Part shown: piece by piece, positions 1 to 8,296 of the stretch | Layout: each line of letters starts with the position of its first letter | Numbering within the stretch: position 1 is the first letter of the stretch | Source of the DNA: CAYNWT01 sp964450955 | GTDB taxonomy: Bacteria > Planctomycetota > Planctomycetia > Planctomycetales > Planctomycetaceae | Reading direction: 5' to 3' | DNA length: 20,482 nt | Assembly: GCA_964450955.1 (NCBI GenBank) | Contig: CAYVFI010000062.1 | Span: forward strand, 1-20,482 | Notes under the pieces: generated by a model | The model's input: only the letters and a program-made list of their open reading frames with translations | What the model was told of the DNA's origin: nothing | Database searches by the model: none | Made by a program: the position numbers and the translations under genes

Positions 1-35
1 GTGGGTCAGCGAAGTTGCAAAAAGGACACGCGGCA

Positions 36-2585
36 ATGAAGCGACGAGACGAACTTATGTCAGATTCCGAGAACCGAACCGAGAACCGTCTGCCATCCGG
101 TCGCTGGGTCGTGGAAACGGTTTCCGATTCAAAGAAAGCGTCTGACCGGAACTTGTATGCGATGGTCATTTGGGGCTGTGGCGTTCTGTGTCTTTTCCTC
201 TCACCATGTGAGGCAATGACGGCAGCGCCCATCGACGGCGTTTCGTATAACCGCGACATCCGCCCAATTCTGTCGGCTCGGTGTTTTTCTTGTCACGGGC
301 CGGATGCTGAGGGCCGCGAAGCTGACTTACGGTTGGACCAGCCTGACGGCGATGAAGGTTCACACGAGTTTGCAATCGCGCCCGGCAATGTTGATGACAG
401 CGAGGTTTGGAACCGCATCACGAGTACTGATCCCGACGTGCAAATGCCGCCGCCCGATTCTCACTTAAAGTCGTTGTCGAAAAGTGAACAGGAATTGATC
501 CGTAAGTGGATCGAAGCGGGGGCGGAGTATGAACGCCATTGGTCGTTTGTGGTACCAAAGCGAACCGTGACGGCTGATGCGCAGAAGTTGGTCACAGCAG
601 CGATTGATGAACTGGTGGCGCGTCAGTTGCGGGGCAGTGAACTGGAACCAGCCAACCCAGCGGATCCGCGGACGTTGATTCGTCGAGTCACTTTTGACCT
701 CACCGGGCTGCCGCCGACACGCGATGAAATTCGTTTGTTCCTGAAAGCGTACGCGGCCGACGCCGAGCGGGCGTGGGAGGAACTGGTTGATGGCCTGATG
801 GCTCGACCACAGTACGGCGAACACATGGCTCGGCACTGGCTGGATCTTGTTCGGTTTGCTGACACCAACGGGATGCACAAGGATTTTTATCGCAACCACA
901 TCGCCTACCGCGACTGGGTCATCAAGTCGTTTAACAACAACCTGGGCTACGACGATTTCGTGAAATTCCAACTGGCAGGCGATCTGTATCCAACGCCGAC
1001 ACGTGACCAGCTTGTGGCGTCCGGGTTTCATCGGCTGCACCTGATTATCGACCGAGGCACCGCGTTGCCGGAGGAAAGTCAGTTCAAAAACGTACTCGAC
1101 CGGACCACAGCGGTCGGCACCGCCTTCATGGGTTTGACCGTGCAATGCGCTCAGTGTCACGACCACAAGTTTGACCCGGTTACGCAAAAAGATTTCTTCT
1201 CGCTGTATGCGTTCTTCAACAATATCGATTCGAACCCCGAAACGGCCCCACGGCAAATTGTTGATGGTTTGCAGCAACCCTATGTTCGTTGGCCAACGGA
1301 AGAACAAACCGTCGCGCTGGTGAAGCTGGATGAACAACGGGGGCGACTGACCAAAGATCTCAATGCAGTCGCTTCATCGCTCAAGACACTACGCCAGCGT
1401 GCAAAATCCGACAGCAGGAAGGAGGAAGTGGCCGAACTTCAACAGCGTGAAAATCAGCTCAAACGAAAAATCGATCAACTAAAACGCCGACGGACTGGTA
1501 TCGAGCGGACGGTCGACAAAGCGATGGTGATGAAGGAACGGTCTGACGTTCGGAAGACACACGTTCGCGTGCGAGGCCAGTACGACCAGCTCGGTGACGT
1601 CGTCCAGCGCAACACGCCGGGATTTCTGCCACCGCTGAAAACGTCGGGCGCAGTTCCGTCTCGGATGGATCTGGCTGAATGGTTCGTCGCGGAAGACAAC
1701 CCGCTGACGGCGCGAGTGGCCGTGAATCGGTTCTGGCAGTTGCTCTTTGGAGTCGGTCTGGTGAAAACGTCGGAAGACTTCGGCAATCAGGGCACCGCGC
1801 CCAGTCATCCGGAACTGCTGGATGAACTCACGGTTTCGTTTGTCGAATCCGGCTGGGATATCAAGGTGTTCATGAAGCAGGTGGTCATGTCGCGTACGTA
1901 TCGACAATCGTCGCATGCGAGCCCCGAGCGTTATCAAGCCGACGCGGAAAATCGCCTGCTGGCCCGCGGCCCGCGATATCGATTGGACGCAGAAATGATT
2001 CGTGACCAGATTCTTGCAACCAGCGGATCATTGTCGAACGAGATGTTCGGTCGCAGCGTCAAGCCGCCGCAGCCAGACGGTCTGTGGAAAGCTGTGTCGA
2101 TGACCAACGAACGATTTCGGGCGGACAAAGGCGAAGACATCTATCGGCGCAGTGTCTACACGTTTTGGAAGCGCGCCATGCCGCCGCCGCAGATGACCAT
2201 TTTAAACGCACCGATTCGCGATGCATGTATCGCTCGGCGCGAACGTACCAACACGCCGTCGCAGGCTTTGCTGCTGCTGAACGAATCGGAATACCTGAAA
2301 GCGGCTCGTCGACTGGCTCAGGCAGCACTGGCTCAGCCGGATGTTGAGCGACTGGATTTCGTCTGGGAAACCGTCACGGCACGCCTTCCGGACGACGTCG
2401 AACGCAGTGTCATGACCGACCTGCTGGCCGACCTGCGATCTCAATACAGGGCCAATCCGCAACTGACGGAAAAGCTGTGCAAGGATGTCGAATTGGCAAC
2501 AGCCGACCAGCGAGCTGAACTGGCAGCGTGGACCATCGTGTGTAACACGGTCTACAACCTCGACATCACGAAGACGAAAGAGTAG
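36..2585 (+). CDS. Planctomycete cytochrome c / DUF1549 / DUF1553 protein
   Basis: 849 aa, exported. After a long charged N-terminus a hydrophobic stretch ending near SPCEA (about residues 40-60) looks like a signal peptide or anchor. A PSCyt1-type c-heme motif CFSCH lies at residues 83-87, a DUF1549 domain follows at about 188-400 and contains a second CxxCH (CAQCH, 371-375), then a strongly charged coiled coil at about 422-505, and DUF1553 from about 543 to 800 (VNRFWQLLFG, then SHPELLDEL). I chose ATG 36 because AAAGGA stands 9-10 nt upstream; an in-frame TTG at 15 and ATG at 57 are alternatives. The family is hugely expanded in planctomycetes and presumed to carry out periplasmic redox chemistry, but substrate and partners are not known. 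It is followed after 2 bp by a DUF1501 gene, its usual partner, so the two are almost certainly co-transcribed. Family certain, function unknown. Confidence 0.93.
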   Translation: MKRRDELMSDSENRTENRLPSGRWVVETVSDSKKASDRNLYAMVIWGCGVLCLFLSPCEAMTAAPIDGVSYNRDIRPILSARCFSCHGPDAEGREADLRLDQPDGDEGSHEFAIAPGNVDDSEVWNRITSTDPDVQMPPPDSHLKSLSKSEQELIRKWIEAGAEYERHWSFVVPKRTVTADAQKLVTAAIDELVARQLRGSELEPANPADPRTLIRRVTFDLTGLPPTRDEIRLFLKAYAADAERAWEELVDGLMARPQYGEHMARHWLDLVRFADTNGMHKDFYRNHIAYRDWVIKSFNNNLGYDDFVKFQLAGDLYPTPTRDQLVASGFHRLHLIIDRGTALPEESQFKNVLDRTTAVGTAFMGLTVQCAQCHDHKFDPVTQKDFFSLYAFFNNIDSNPETAPRQIVDGLQQPYVRWPTEEQTVALVKLDEQRGRLTKDLNAVASSLKTLRQRAKSDSRKEEVAELQQRENQLKRKIDQLKRRRTGIERTVDKAMVMKERSDVRKTHVRVRGQYDQLGDVVQRNTPGFLPPLKTSGAVPSRMDLAEWFVAEDNPLTARVAVNRFWQLLFGVGLVKTSEDFGNQGTAPSHPELLDELTVSFVESGWDIKVFMKQVVMSRTYRQSSHASPERYQADAENRLLARGPRYRLDAEMIRDQILATSGSLSNEMFGRSVKPPQPDGLWKAVSMTNERFRADKGEDIYRRSVYTFWKRAMPPPQMTILNAPIRDACIARRERTNTPSQALLLLNESEYLKAARRLAQAALAQPDVERLDFVWETVTARLPDDVERSVMTDLLADLRSQYRANPQLTEKLCKDVELATADQRAELAAWTIVCNTVYNLDITKTKE

Positions 2586-2587
2586 CC

Positions 2588-4069
2588 ATGAACCTGATCG
2601 AACAATTTCACACATTGACAAACCGGCGACGGTTCCTCACGAATTCAGGCATGGGCCTTGGAGCATCAGCACTTGGTTCGTTGCTGGCCGGTACCCAAAT
2701 GGCCGCTGCCGCTCCGTTTGCTGCCGCGCAAGACACTCCGCACGCCACCGGGCTGCCACACGGATGCCACCATGCTCCGAAGGCAAAGCGTGTCATCTTC
2801 CTGTTCATGGCGGGTGCCCCCAGTCAGGTGGACCTGTTTGATTACAAACCGCAACTGAAAGAACAGTTTCGCAAACCGCTTCCGCCGTCGGTCAGCAACG
2901 GCCAGCGCGTTACGGCGATGACAAAAGGTCAAGCTCAACTAATCGCGCCCAGTAAATTTTCGTTCGAACAGAAAGGTGAAAGCGGGCAGTGGATGAGCGA
3001 ACTATTGCCGCATCTGGGGACTCAGGTAGACAAGCTGTGCTTCATTGATTCGATGCACACTGAATCAATCAACCACGACCCTGGCAAGACGGCGTTCAGC
3101 ACTGGTTCTGAGATTCCCGGCAAACCCAGCATGGGTGCGTGGCTAAGTTACGGACTGGGAACTTTGAATCGCGACCTGCCCGATTACATCGTGATGCCGT
3201 CGGCTTACTGGAGTGGTAAAGTCAACGTGCAGGCGTTGTACTCGCGACTGTGGGGCAGTGGATTCTTGCCGTCGAAACACCAGGGCACCAGCTTCCAGAC
3301 CACCGGCGATCCGGTGCTATTCCTGTCGAACCCTGATGGAGTCAACTCAACCGTTCGGCGTCGTATGTTGGATTCGCTAAAGCAACTTAACGGCAGGCAC
3401 TTCCGGCAGATTGGTGATCCGGAGATCGAAACCACGATTGCTCAGCAGGAAATGGCCTTTCGCATGCAGACCTCCGTTCCCGAACTGACGGACGTTTCCG
3501 GCGAAAGCAAAGAGACGCTGGAAATGTATGGGCCGGAAGTCAACAACCCGGGTTCATACGCTCGCAACTGCCTGCTGGCTCGGCGGATGGCTGAACGCAA
3601 CGTGCGATTTATTCAACTGTTCCATCGCGGCTGGGATCATCACACACGGCTTCCGGAAAACCTGATAGGTCAGTGCAAAGATATTGACCAGCCGACCTCC
3701 GCGTTGCTTCAGGATCTCGATCAGCGCGGATTGTTGGAAGACACGCTGGTGGTTTTCGCGGGCGAGTTCGGGCGGACGGTTTTCTGCCAGGGCAACCTGA
3801 CGAAGGACAACTACGGACGCGACCATCATCCGCGATGCTTCACGGCGTTACTGGCCGGAGGCGGCATCAAAGGCGGTATCCGTTACGGTGTGACGGACGA
3901 CTTCAGTTACAACGTTGTCGAAGATGGCGTCCACGTGCGTGACCTGCATGCCACGATGCTGCACTTGCTGGGAGTGAATCACGAACGGCTTACCTTCCCC
4001 TTCCAGGGGCTCGAACAGAAACTCACCGGCGTTGAACACAGTCGCGTGGTTGACGAGATCATTGCGTGA
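2588..4069 (+). CDS. DUF1501 family protein with Tat signal
   Basis: 493 aa. The N-terminus has a twin-arginine motif, NRRRFL at residues 12-17, followed by a Gly/Ala/Leu-rich stretch and an AAAA cleavage region, so the protein is predicted to be exported folded through Tat, consistent with a metalloprotein. The mature part is DUF1501, an alkaline-phosphatase/sulfatase-superfamily fold: FLFMAGAPSQVDLFD near residue 75, WDHHTR around 350 and GEFGRT at 392-397 followed by GRDHHP, which are probable metal-site segments. The catalysed reaction has not been established for this family. The ATG follows the TAG of the DUF1549/1553 gene by 2 bp, indicating translational coupling and shared regulation. 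Length is normal for the family and no lesion is visible. Confidence 0.93.
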   Translation: MNLIEQFHTLTNRRRFLTNSGMGLGASALGSLLAGTQMAAAAPFAAAQDTPHATGLPHGCHHAPKAKRVIFLFMAGAPSQVDLFDYKPQLKEQFRKPLPPSVSNGQRVTAMTKGQAQLIAPSKFSFEQKGESGQWMSELLPHLGTQVDKLCFIDSMHTESINHDPGKTAFSTGSEIPGKPSMGAWLSYGLGTLNRDLPDYIVMPSAYWSGKVNVQALYSRLWGSGFLPSKHQGTSFQTTGDPVLFLSNPDGVNSTVRRRMLDSLKQLNGRHFRQIGDPEIETTIAQQEMAFRMQTSVPELTDVSGESKETLEMYGPEVNNPGSYARNCLLARRMAERNVRFIQLFHRGWDHHTRLPENLIGQCKDIDQPTSALLQDLDQRGLLEDTLVVFAGEFGRTVFCQGNLTKDNYGRDHHPRCFTALLAGGGIKGGIRYGVTDDFSYNVVEDGVHVRDLHATMLHLLGVNHERLTFPFQGLEQKLTGVEHSRVVDEIIA

Positions 4070-4547
4070 TACGGCATCAGCCGCGGGCAGAAAGACAAGG
4101 TGGCAAAAAGAACAAGGCAGACGCAATGCAATTACAGTCAGGCGACAATCCGCACGGGCCACCGACCGTCTCATGTCGAACAAAAGGTGCGGCAACGCGG
4201 CAAGACCTGCACCAGATTGCGGTCGGTCGGCAAGACAGACGATTTGTTCCGATATCAGACAGTTCAGAACCGCACGACCCTCACGTCGGCTTGTTGCGAC
4301 GTTCTCAACCTGGCTCATCAGGCTGTCGGGTCGCGGTCGACACTTCGAGAGCGGCAAAAAAGGGAAGCAATCTCCTGAAACCATTTCGGACGCTCAGCCA
4401 GCGGCCTCACGTGAACTGAACGCAGCTGGTTAGCACGTCCGATCTGGCTGGTTTTCGGCTGACGCGCATTCGTGATGAGCCACTTGTTGGCTCCCTGCAG
4501 CAGTCATAGAATCCGCGTTTCCAAGCACCGCCACCGAAAGCCGCCGA
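4070..4547. other. Intergenic stretch with no recognised gene
   Basis: Between the DUF1501 stop and the HD-domain gene lie 478 bp. Several overlapping ORFs exist in different frames (for example + strand 4032-4433 and 4066-4419), but their translations are rich in Arg/Ser/Gln, show no domain signature and lack a good ribosome binding site. I see no tRNA, strong terminator or repeat. It probably holds the promoter of the downstream gene. Confidence 0.5.
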
Positions 4548-5528
4548 ATGCCCCGCAAGACTTTGAAGGAATACGCTCACGGCGACTCGATGGACGAGGT
4601 CTTTTTGCTCGCCGAGAAGCAATTGCGAGCCAACCGAAACGCCGACCTGTACTTGCTGGCCACGTTGCGTGATTCCAGCGGCCAGATGAACGGCATGATG
4701 TGGAACGTGACCGAACAGTCTGTGAGCCATGTGTCCACGGGCGACTTTGTAAAGGTGCGCGGTAAGGTTCAGGTCTACCAGGGCGCGTTCCAGGCGATCG
4801 TCACGCATATCGATCACGTTGACCCCGGGCAGGTGAACCCTGACGATTTTCATCCGGAAAGCAGTCGCGAGGCGGCAAAGTACGTTGACCGGTTGAAGGA
4901 GATGAGCGCGGAACTGCGGCCCGACCTGAAAGCAATCATGGCGTGCTTCCAGGCCGACGAAGACATCATGAACGATCTTGCCGGCGCGCCGGCCGGTATC
5001 AAGGCGCACCATGCGTACCCGGGCGGACTGGTCGAACACACTGTCACGATGATGGAAGTGGCACAGACGCTACGCGACATCTATCCGGACTTGGATGTGG
5101 ACCTGTTGCTGGTCGGCGTGTTCCTGCATGATCTGGGTAAGATCAAAGAACTCGCGTGGGAAACAAGTTTTCTTTACACGGACGAAGGTCAGTTGATTGG
5201 TCACATGCCGATCGCTGTTGAAATGCTAAGTTCGAAAGTCGCTGAGGTTCGAGCGCGTGGCGATGCTGAGATTGAAGACGAGACCGTCTGGCGGCTCAAG
5301 CACATGATCATCAGTCATCATGGAACCTACGAGTTCGGCAGTTCTCGTTTGCCGATGACTCCTGAAGCCATCGCACTGCACTACATCGATAACCTGGATG
5401 CGAAGCTGCACGAGTTCCAGCGATCGATCAAAGACGATCCTGACGGCAGCTCCAGCTGGACTCCGTACAGCCCGCGACTGCAGCGGAAGTTGTACAAGGG
5501 GAAGCAGAAGCCGAACGAGTCTAAGTGA
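4548..5528 (+). CDS. YhaM-like 3'-5' exoribonuclease (OB fold + HD domain)
   Basis: 326 aa, cytoplasmic (no signal peptide). Residues about 1-100 match an OB-fold nucleic-acid-binding domain (ADLYLLATLRDSSGQMNGMMWN, then a KVRGKVQVYQG strand). Residues about 150-290 form an HD hydrolase domain: AHHAYPGGLVEHT with H154, H155 and H164, the HD pair H194-D195 in FLHDLGK, and ISHHG further on as additional metal ligands. This architecture and length match YhaM-family 3'-5' exoribonucleases of Firmicutes, which process RNA and single-stranded DNA using divalent metals. The C-terminus is basic (KLYKGKQKPNESK). The ClbS-like gene starts 57 bp downstream on the same strand. The alternative is an HD phosphohydrolase of other substrate range; the OB+HD combination makes the nuclease call more likely. 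Confidence 0.85.
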   Translation: MPRKTLKEYAHGDSMDEVFLLAEKQLRANRNADLYLLATLRDSSGQMNGMMWNVTEQSVSHVSTGDFVKVRGKVQVYQGAFQAIVTHIDHVDPGQVNPDDFHPESSREAAKYVDRLKEMSAELRPDLKAIMACFQADEDIMNDLAGAPAGIKAHHAYPGGLVEHTVTMMEVAQTLRDIYPDLDVDLLLVGVFLHDLGKIKELAWETSFLYTDEGQLIGHMPIAVEMLSSKVAEVRARGDAEIEDETVWRLKHMIISHHGTYEFGSSRLPMTPEAIALHYIDNLDAKLHEFQRSIKDDPDGSSSWTPYSPRLQRKLYKGKQKPNESK

Positions 5529-5585
5529 GCGGTTTCGTGAAACCAGTTTTCGTCGAAGAGTCCCGGTTGCCTTCAAGAGTGACGC

Positions 5586-6086
5586 ATGAAGTTTGCGACG
5601 AAGCCGGACTACGTGGATGCCACTAACGCAGCGTGGAGCGATTTGTGGCGACTGGTCGATGGCCTGACTGAACCGCAACTCACAAAACGAGTCTCAATCA
5701 AGAATGGGCCAGCGCGATCTGTGAAGGATGTGCTGGCTCATGTCTATGCGTGGCATGTTTTGTTGCTGCAGTGGCATCGCGAAGGTACGGACGGGAGGCC
5801 CGATTTGCCGATGAAGGGCTACAAGTGGTCGCAGACACGCGATCTGAATGCGGTTCTTCACGATGACTACGCGGACATGGATTTCGCGAGTATCAAGCGA
5901 CGGTTGAAACTCTCACACGGGCGAGTCGCGAAGTTGGTCGGGGGGCTTAGCGAGAAACAACTGCTGAGCTCAGGCCAGTTCGAATGGACGGGCAAATTGG
6001 CGCTGATGAGCTACGTTGCTCCGAACACGGTGAGTCACTACCGCTGGGCGACGAAAAAAGTGAAGGCGTTGTTGAAGAACATGTAA
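5586..6086 (+). CDS. ClbS/DfsB family four-helix bundle protein
   Basis: 166 aa, cytoplasmic. It matches the ClbS/DfsB (DUF1706) family throughout: DVLAHVYAWHVLLLQW around residues 49-64, then the Pro/Tyr segment PMKGYKWSQTRDLN, a central SHGRVAKLVGGLSEKQL helix and the C-terminal FEWTGK with SHYRWATKK. Family members resemble DinB-like four-helix proteins; ClbS of colibactin producers is a cyclopropane hydrolase that protects DNA from the toxin, while most homologues in other bacteria have no assigned substrate. No toxin biosynthesis genes are visible here, so a general detoxification or unknown role is as likely. It lies 57 bp behind the HD nuclease gene and may share its transcript. The ATG at 5586 lacks a strong Shine-Dalgarno sequence. 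Confidence 0.85.
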   Translation: MKFATKPDYVDATNAAWSDLWRLVDGLTEPQLTKRVSIKNGPARSVKDVLAHVYAWHVLLLQWHREGTDGRPDLPMKGYKWSQTRDLNAVLHDDYADMDFASIKRRLKLSHGRVAKLVGGLSEKQLLSSGQFEWTGKLALMSYVAPNTVSHYRWATKKVKALLKNM

Positions 6087-6256
6087 CCGGGCTGCCCAGT
6101 TGCGTTCGCTATCGCGCGGCGTGTTAACACAGATCGTTTCGTGTTGCAAAAAGTCAACGTTCTTCCGGTTCCCGGCAAAAGTCAGATTGCTGGCTGCGAA
6201 CCGAAACCTGTGAGTTACTTTTAAATACGCGTACCAGGTTGAAACAGAGGCGAGCG

Positions 6257-6583
6257 ATGGCTGAACCGAACACACTTGTTGAGCTCGAGTCTGCAAAGTA
6301 TCAGCACCCGGCGGTCCAGCAGGAACTTGCTGCTTTGCGAGCTGGCAAGCCGATTGCAGAGCATCGGCCATGGGTCAGGAGCGCTATCTCAGTGGCGTGT
6401 TTCAGTGCGGCGCTGGCTGCAGTGTGGGTTTGGGTCGATCAAAATCACTTTGCAGGCCAGCGAGCGCGCGAGGCCGCGTCGGGGATTCAGGTGAATCCTG
6501 CGGTCAATCAGCTGATTCCAGGAATGGTCAGCCCGAAGCCGGATACCGATATCGTGGTGCGACAGGGCCCGCGGCGGCCATAA
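6257..6583 (+). CDS. Small single-pass membrane protein, unknown function
   Basis: 108 aa. I chose ATG 6257 because GAGG ends 6 nt upstream; an in-frame TTG at 6239 is weaker. The N-terminal 40 residues are a soluble, helix-prone segment (ELESAKYQHPAVQQELAALR), followed by one hydrophobic segment at about residues 42-60 (AISVACFSAALAAVWVWV) and a short tail with several Gly/Pro residues. No known domain is recognised. It lies about 260 bp upstream of the carbonic anhydrase on the same strand, but nothing else links the two. It is considered real because of its start signal and plausible membrane topology. Confidence 0.6.
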   Translation: MAEPNTLVELESAKYQHPAVQQELAALRAGKPIAEHRPWVRSAISVACFSAALAAVWVWVDQNHFAGQRAREAASGIQVNPAVNQLIPGMVSPKPDTDIVVRQGPRRP

Positions 6584-6840
6584 ACTGCGCGATGTGTGCT
6601 GGTGGAGTCGTCGATGCAGCCCCTGCGCGTCCGCTTCGCTGGATGCGTCACTTGTGCGTTACTTCGGCGAGAAACTGTGGTGGTCAGGCCAGCGTGTTTT
6701 GGTTGCCGCAAGCGTACGCTTTGCTGGACGTGGGCAGCGGTCTAGAATCGAACCGGAACAGCGATGAATTCTCTGATCTATTTCCGCGAGCGCCCGTTCG
6801 CACCGAACTTAAGCTCCCCACTGCGAATTGCGAGAAGACA

Positions 6841-7410
6841 ATGAAAGACGAAGCAGAAATTCTACAGCGACTGAAGGACGGTAATGCTCGGTTCGTGGCC
6901 GACAAGCTGGACGGTTCGCTGCAAGACAGTGCTCGGCGGAGTTCGCTGACTTCGGGGCAGGATCCGTATGCGATTATTCTTAGTTGTGCGGACAGTCGAG
7001 TTGTCCCGGAACTCGCGTTCGACACGGGGCTGGGCGAACTGTTTGTCGTGCGCGTCGCTGGCAACGTGGCGAACACATCGTCGATCGCCAGTATTGAATA
7101 CGCCGTCGCTCACATCGGTTGTGCGGTGTTGGTTGTGTTGGGCCATGAAAGTTGTGGAGCCGTCACGGCGGCGATCGCGGGCGGTGACAATGGCGAGAAC
7201 CTGAACCACCTGCTGGGTCATGTCGGACCTGCCATCAAAGCCGTAGGCGATGGTGCGAGTGTGGACGATACGGTTCGCAAGCACGCTCAGTTGACCGTCG
7301 ACGAACTCAAAGCACAGTCGAAGATCATCGGTGATGCTGTTGAGGCTGGTAAGCTGCAGGTTGTCCCGGCGTACTACAACCTTGGTTCCGGACAGGTTGA
7401 TTTCCTGTAA
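6841..7410 (+). CDS. Beta-class carbonic anhydrase
   Basis: 189 aa. It interconverts CO2 and bicarbonate. The zinc site of the beta class is complete: C49-A-D51-S-R53 and H102-E-S-C105, with Asp51/Arg53 as the conserved dyad. Other family segments are GELFVVRVAGNVA and the ASIEYAVAHIG helix, followed by LVVLGHESCGAV. There is no signal peptide, so it is cytoplasmic. The reading frame stays open far upstream (to 6370), but that part overlaps the small membrane-protein gene and does not resemble a carbonic anhydrase; ATG 6841, preceded by GAGAAG, begins exactly where family homology starts. A hairpin follows at 7432-7459. Length and motifs are normal for short bacterial beta-carbonic anhydrases. 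Confidence 0.95.
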   Translation: MKDEAEILQRLKDGNARFVADKLDGSLQDSARRSSLTSGQDPYAIILSCADSRVVPELAFDTGLGELFVVRVAGNVANTSSIASIEYAVAHIGCAVLVVLGHESCGAVTAAIAGGDNGENLNHLLGHVGPAIKAVGDGASVDDTVRKHAQLTVDELKAQSKIIGDAVEAGKLQVVPAYYNLGSGQVDFL

Positions 7411-7431
7411 GGTGAAGCGAACATCAGCCGG

Positions 7432-7462
7432 CCGGTCGGTGGTTCATCTCGCCGACCGGTTT
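7432..7462 (+). terminator. Probable terminator hairpin after carbonic anhydrase
   Basis: CCGGTCGG (7432-7439) and CCGACCGG (7452-7459) form a perfect 8-bp GC-rich stem with a 12-nt loop, followed by only TTT. It starts 21 bp after the stop codon of the carbonic anhydrase. Position and stem strength fit an intrinsic terminator, but the U tract is short. It could equally serve the convergent minus-strand pseudogene. Confidence 0.5.
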
Positions 7463-7596
7463 GCGATGTCTTCAGTTGTCCGAACACACAGCAAGTTGCG
7501 CTTGCTTAATCCGCGGTGATGAACGGTGTGGCCGCGTAGAATCCTAAGCGTTGCCCGAAGGCCATGACTCAGCCTGTTGAAATGTGTTCCGGCGGA

Positions 7597-8085
7597 TCAG
7601 TCGCCTTCGTAGACCGCAAGGCACTTCTTAGACTGCCAGAAGTTTTCGAGCGTCATCTTTGGATTGATGACGCACCTGATTGTCAGCGGGCTTAGGCGCA
7701 CGCCGATTGGATGCGAGCACTGGCCGTCCCATGGTCCGATATCAACAACCTCAGAACCCAACAGTTGCAGTTGGTTCCGCTTGAGGTAGTCGAGGATGGC
7801 GGGAACCTGAAGATCGACGCCGGTAGTCGCTTCGGCATGTGGGTTCCAGAGCGCCTTTGCCAGGCTGATCAGCTCCTGCAAGTCGTCGGGATGTGTTCGG
7901 AAATGCTATTCGTAGCTGCGGTAGTAGACGGTTTCGAGTGCCGTGTCCTGAGTCACGAACTCACCGCCGATTGCGTAGCCGATTTCCCAGTCGCCGTACT
8001 TGTTGTCCCATTCACGTTGTTCAGCATTACGGCGTTTGATTCCGCCCGCTCTGCCGATTTTTCGCTGTACGATCTTCCAGGGCAT
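7597..8085 (-). pseudogene. Unknown conserved-looking protein broken by an in-frame TAG
   Basis: The minus strand from ATG 8085 to TGA 7597 is one frame of 163 codons interrupted only by a TAG at 7908-7906 (codon 60). Before the stop it reads MPWKIVQRKIGRAGGIKRR and ends VYYRSYE; directly after it continues HFRTHPDDLQELISLAKALW and stays protein-like to the end (LQVPAILDYLKRNQLQLLGS, then KKCLAVYEGD). Continuity on both sides without frameshift points to a single nonsense change, for example CAG or GAG to TAG. Translation could restart at TTG 7881, giving a 94-aa C-terminal piece. I do not recognise the family. No strong Shine-Dalgarno is visible at 8085. The gene is divergent from the thioredoxin-like gene. 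A sequencing error is the main alternative explanation. Confidence 0.65.
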
Positions 8086-8178
8086 TGGCTGTGATGAGGC
8101 AGGGACGGGGGCGACGTTGTTGTACCGACACGGTCCTGACAGTTAGGTTCGCACTTGCGTAACAGTTTGTATTCGCAC

Positions 8179-8199
8179 GATTTGAGAGTCTTTCAAATC
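8179..8199. promoter_or_regulatory. Perfect 7-bp inverted repeat in divergent intergenic region
   Basis: GATTTGA (8179-8185) and TCAAATC (8193-8199) are perfect inverted half-sites separated by 7 nt. They lie between the divergent genes starting at 8085 (-) and 8297 (+), about 100 bp from each start, where a repressor or activator operator would be expected. No matching promoter could be assigned with confidence, so this is only a candidate site. Confidence 0.25.
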
Positions 8200-8296
8200 A
8201 GCCAGCCTGATCGCGCTGGTGTGGTGGATACATTACAATCGAGGCAACAACAGAAACGCTGGGCAAGTCCCAGGCTATGCAACAGAAAGAAGATCA

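Noticed and set aside
465..1337. 290-codon minus-strand ORF inside the first DUF1549/1553 gene
   Set aside because: Shadow frame opposite a well-supported coding region.
4407..5039. 210-codon minus-strand ORF opposite the YhaM-like gene
   Set aside because: Shadow of the OB/HD coding frame.
6121..6130. 10-bp palindrome GTGTTAACAC
   Set aside because: Short, isolated and without a neighbouring promoter signature; could arise by chance.
6370..6840. N-terminal extension of the carbonic anhydrase frame
   Set aside because: It overlaps the small membrane-protein gene, has low-quality sequence and no homology to beta-carbonic anhydrases; the family begins at ATG 6841.
7906..7908. TAG read as pyrrolysine or other recoding
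   Set aside because: Pyrrolysine use is not known in planctomycetes and no supporting element or family is seen; a nonsense change or error is simpler.
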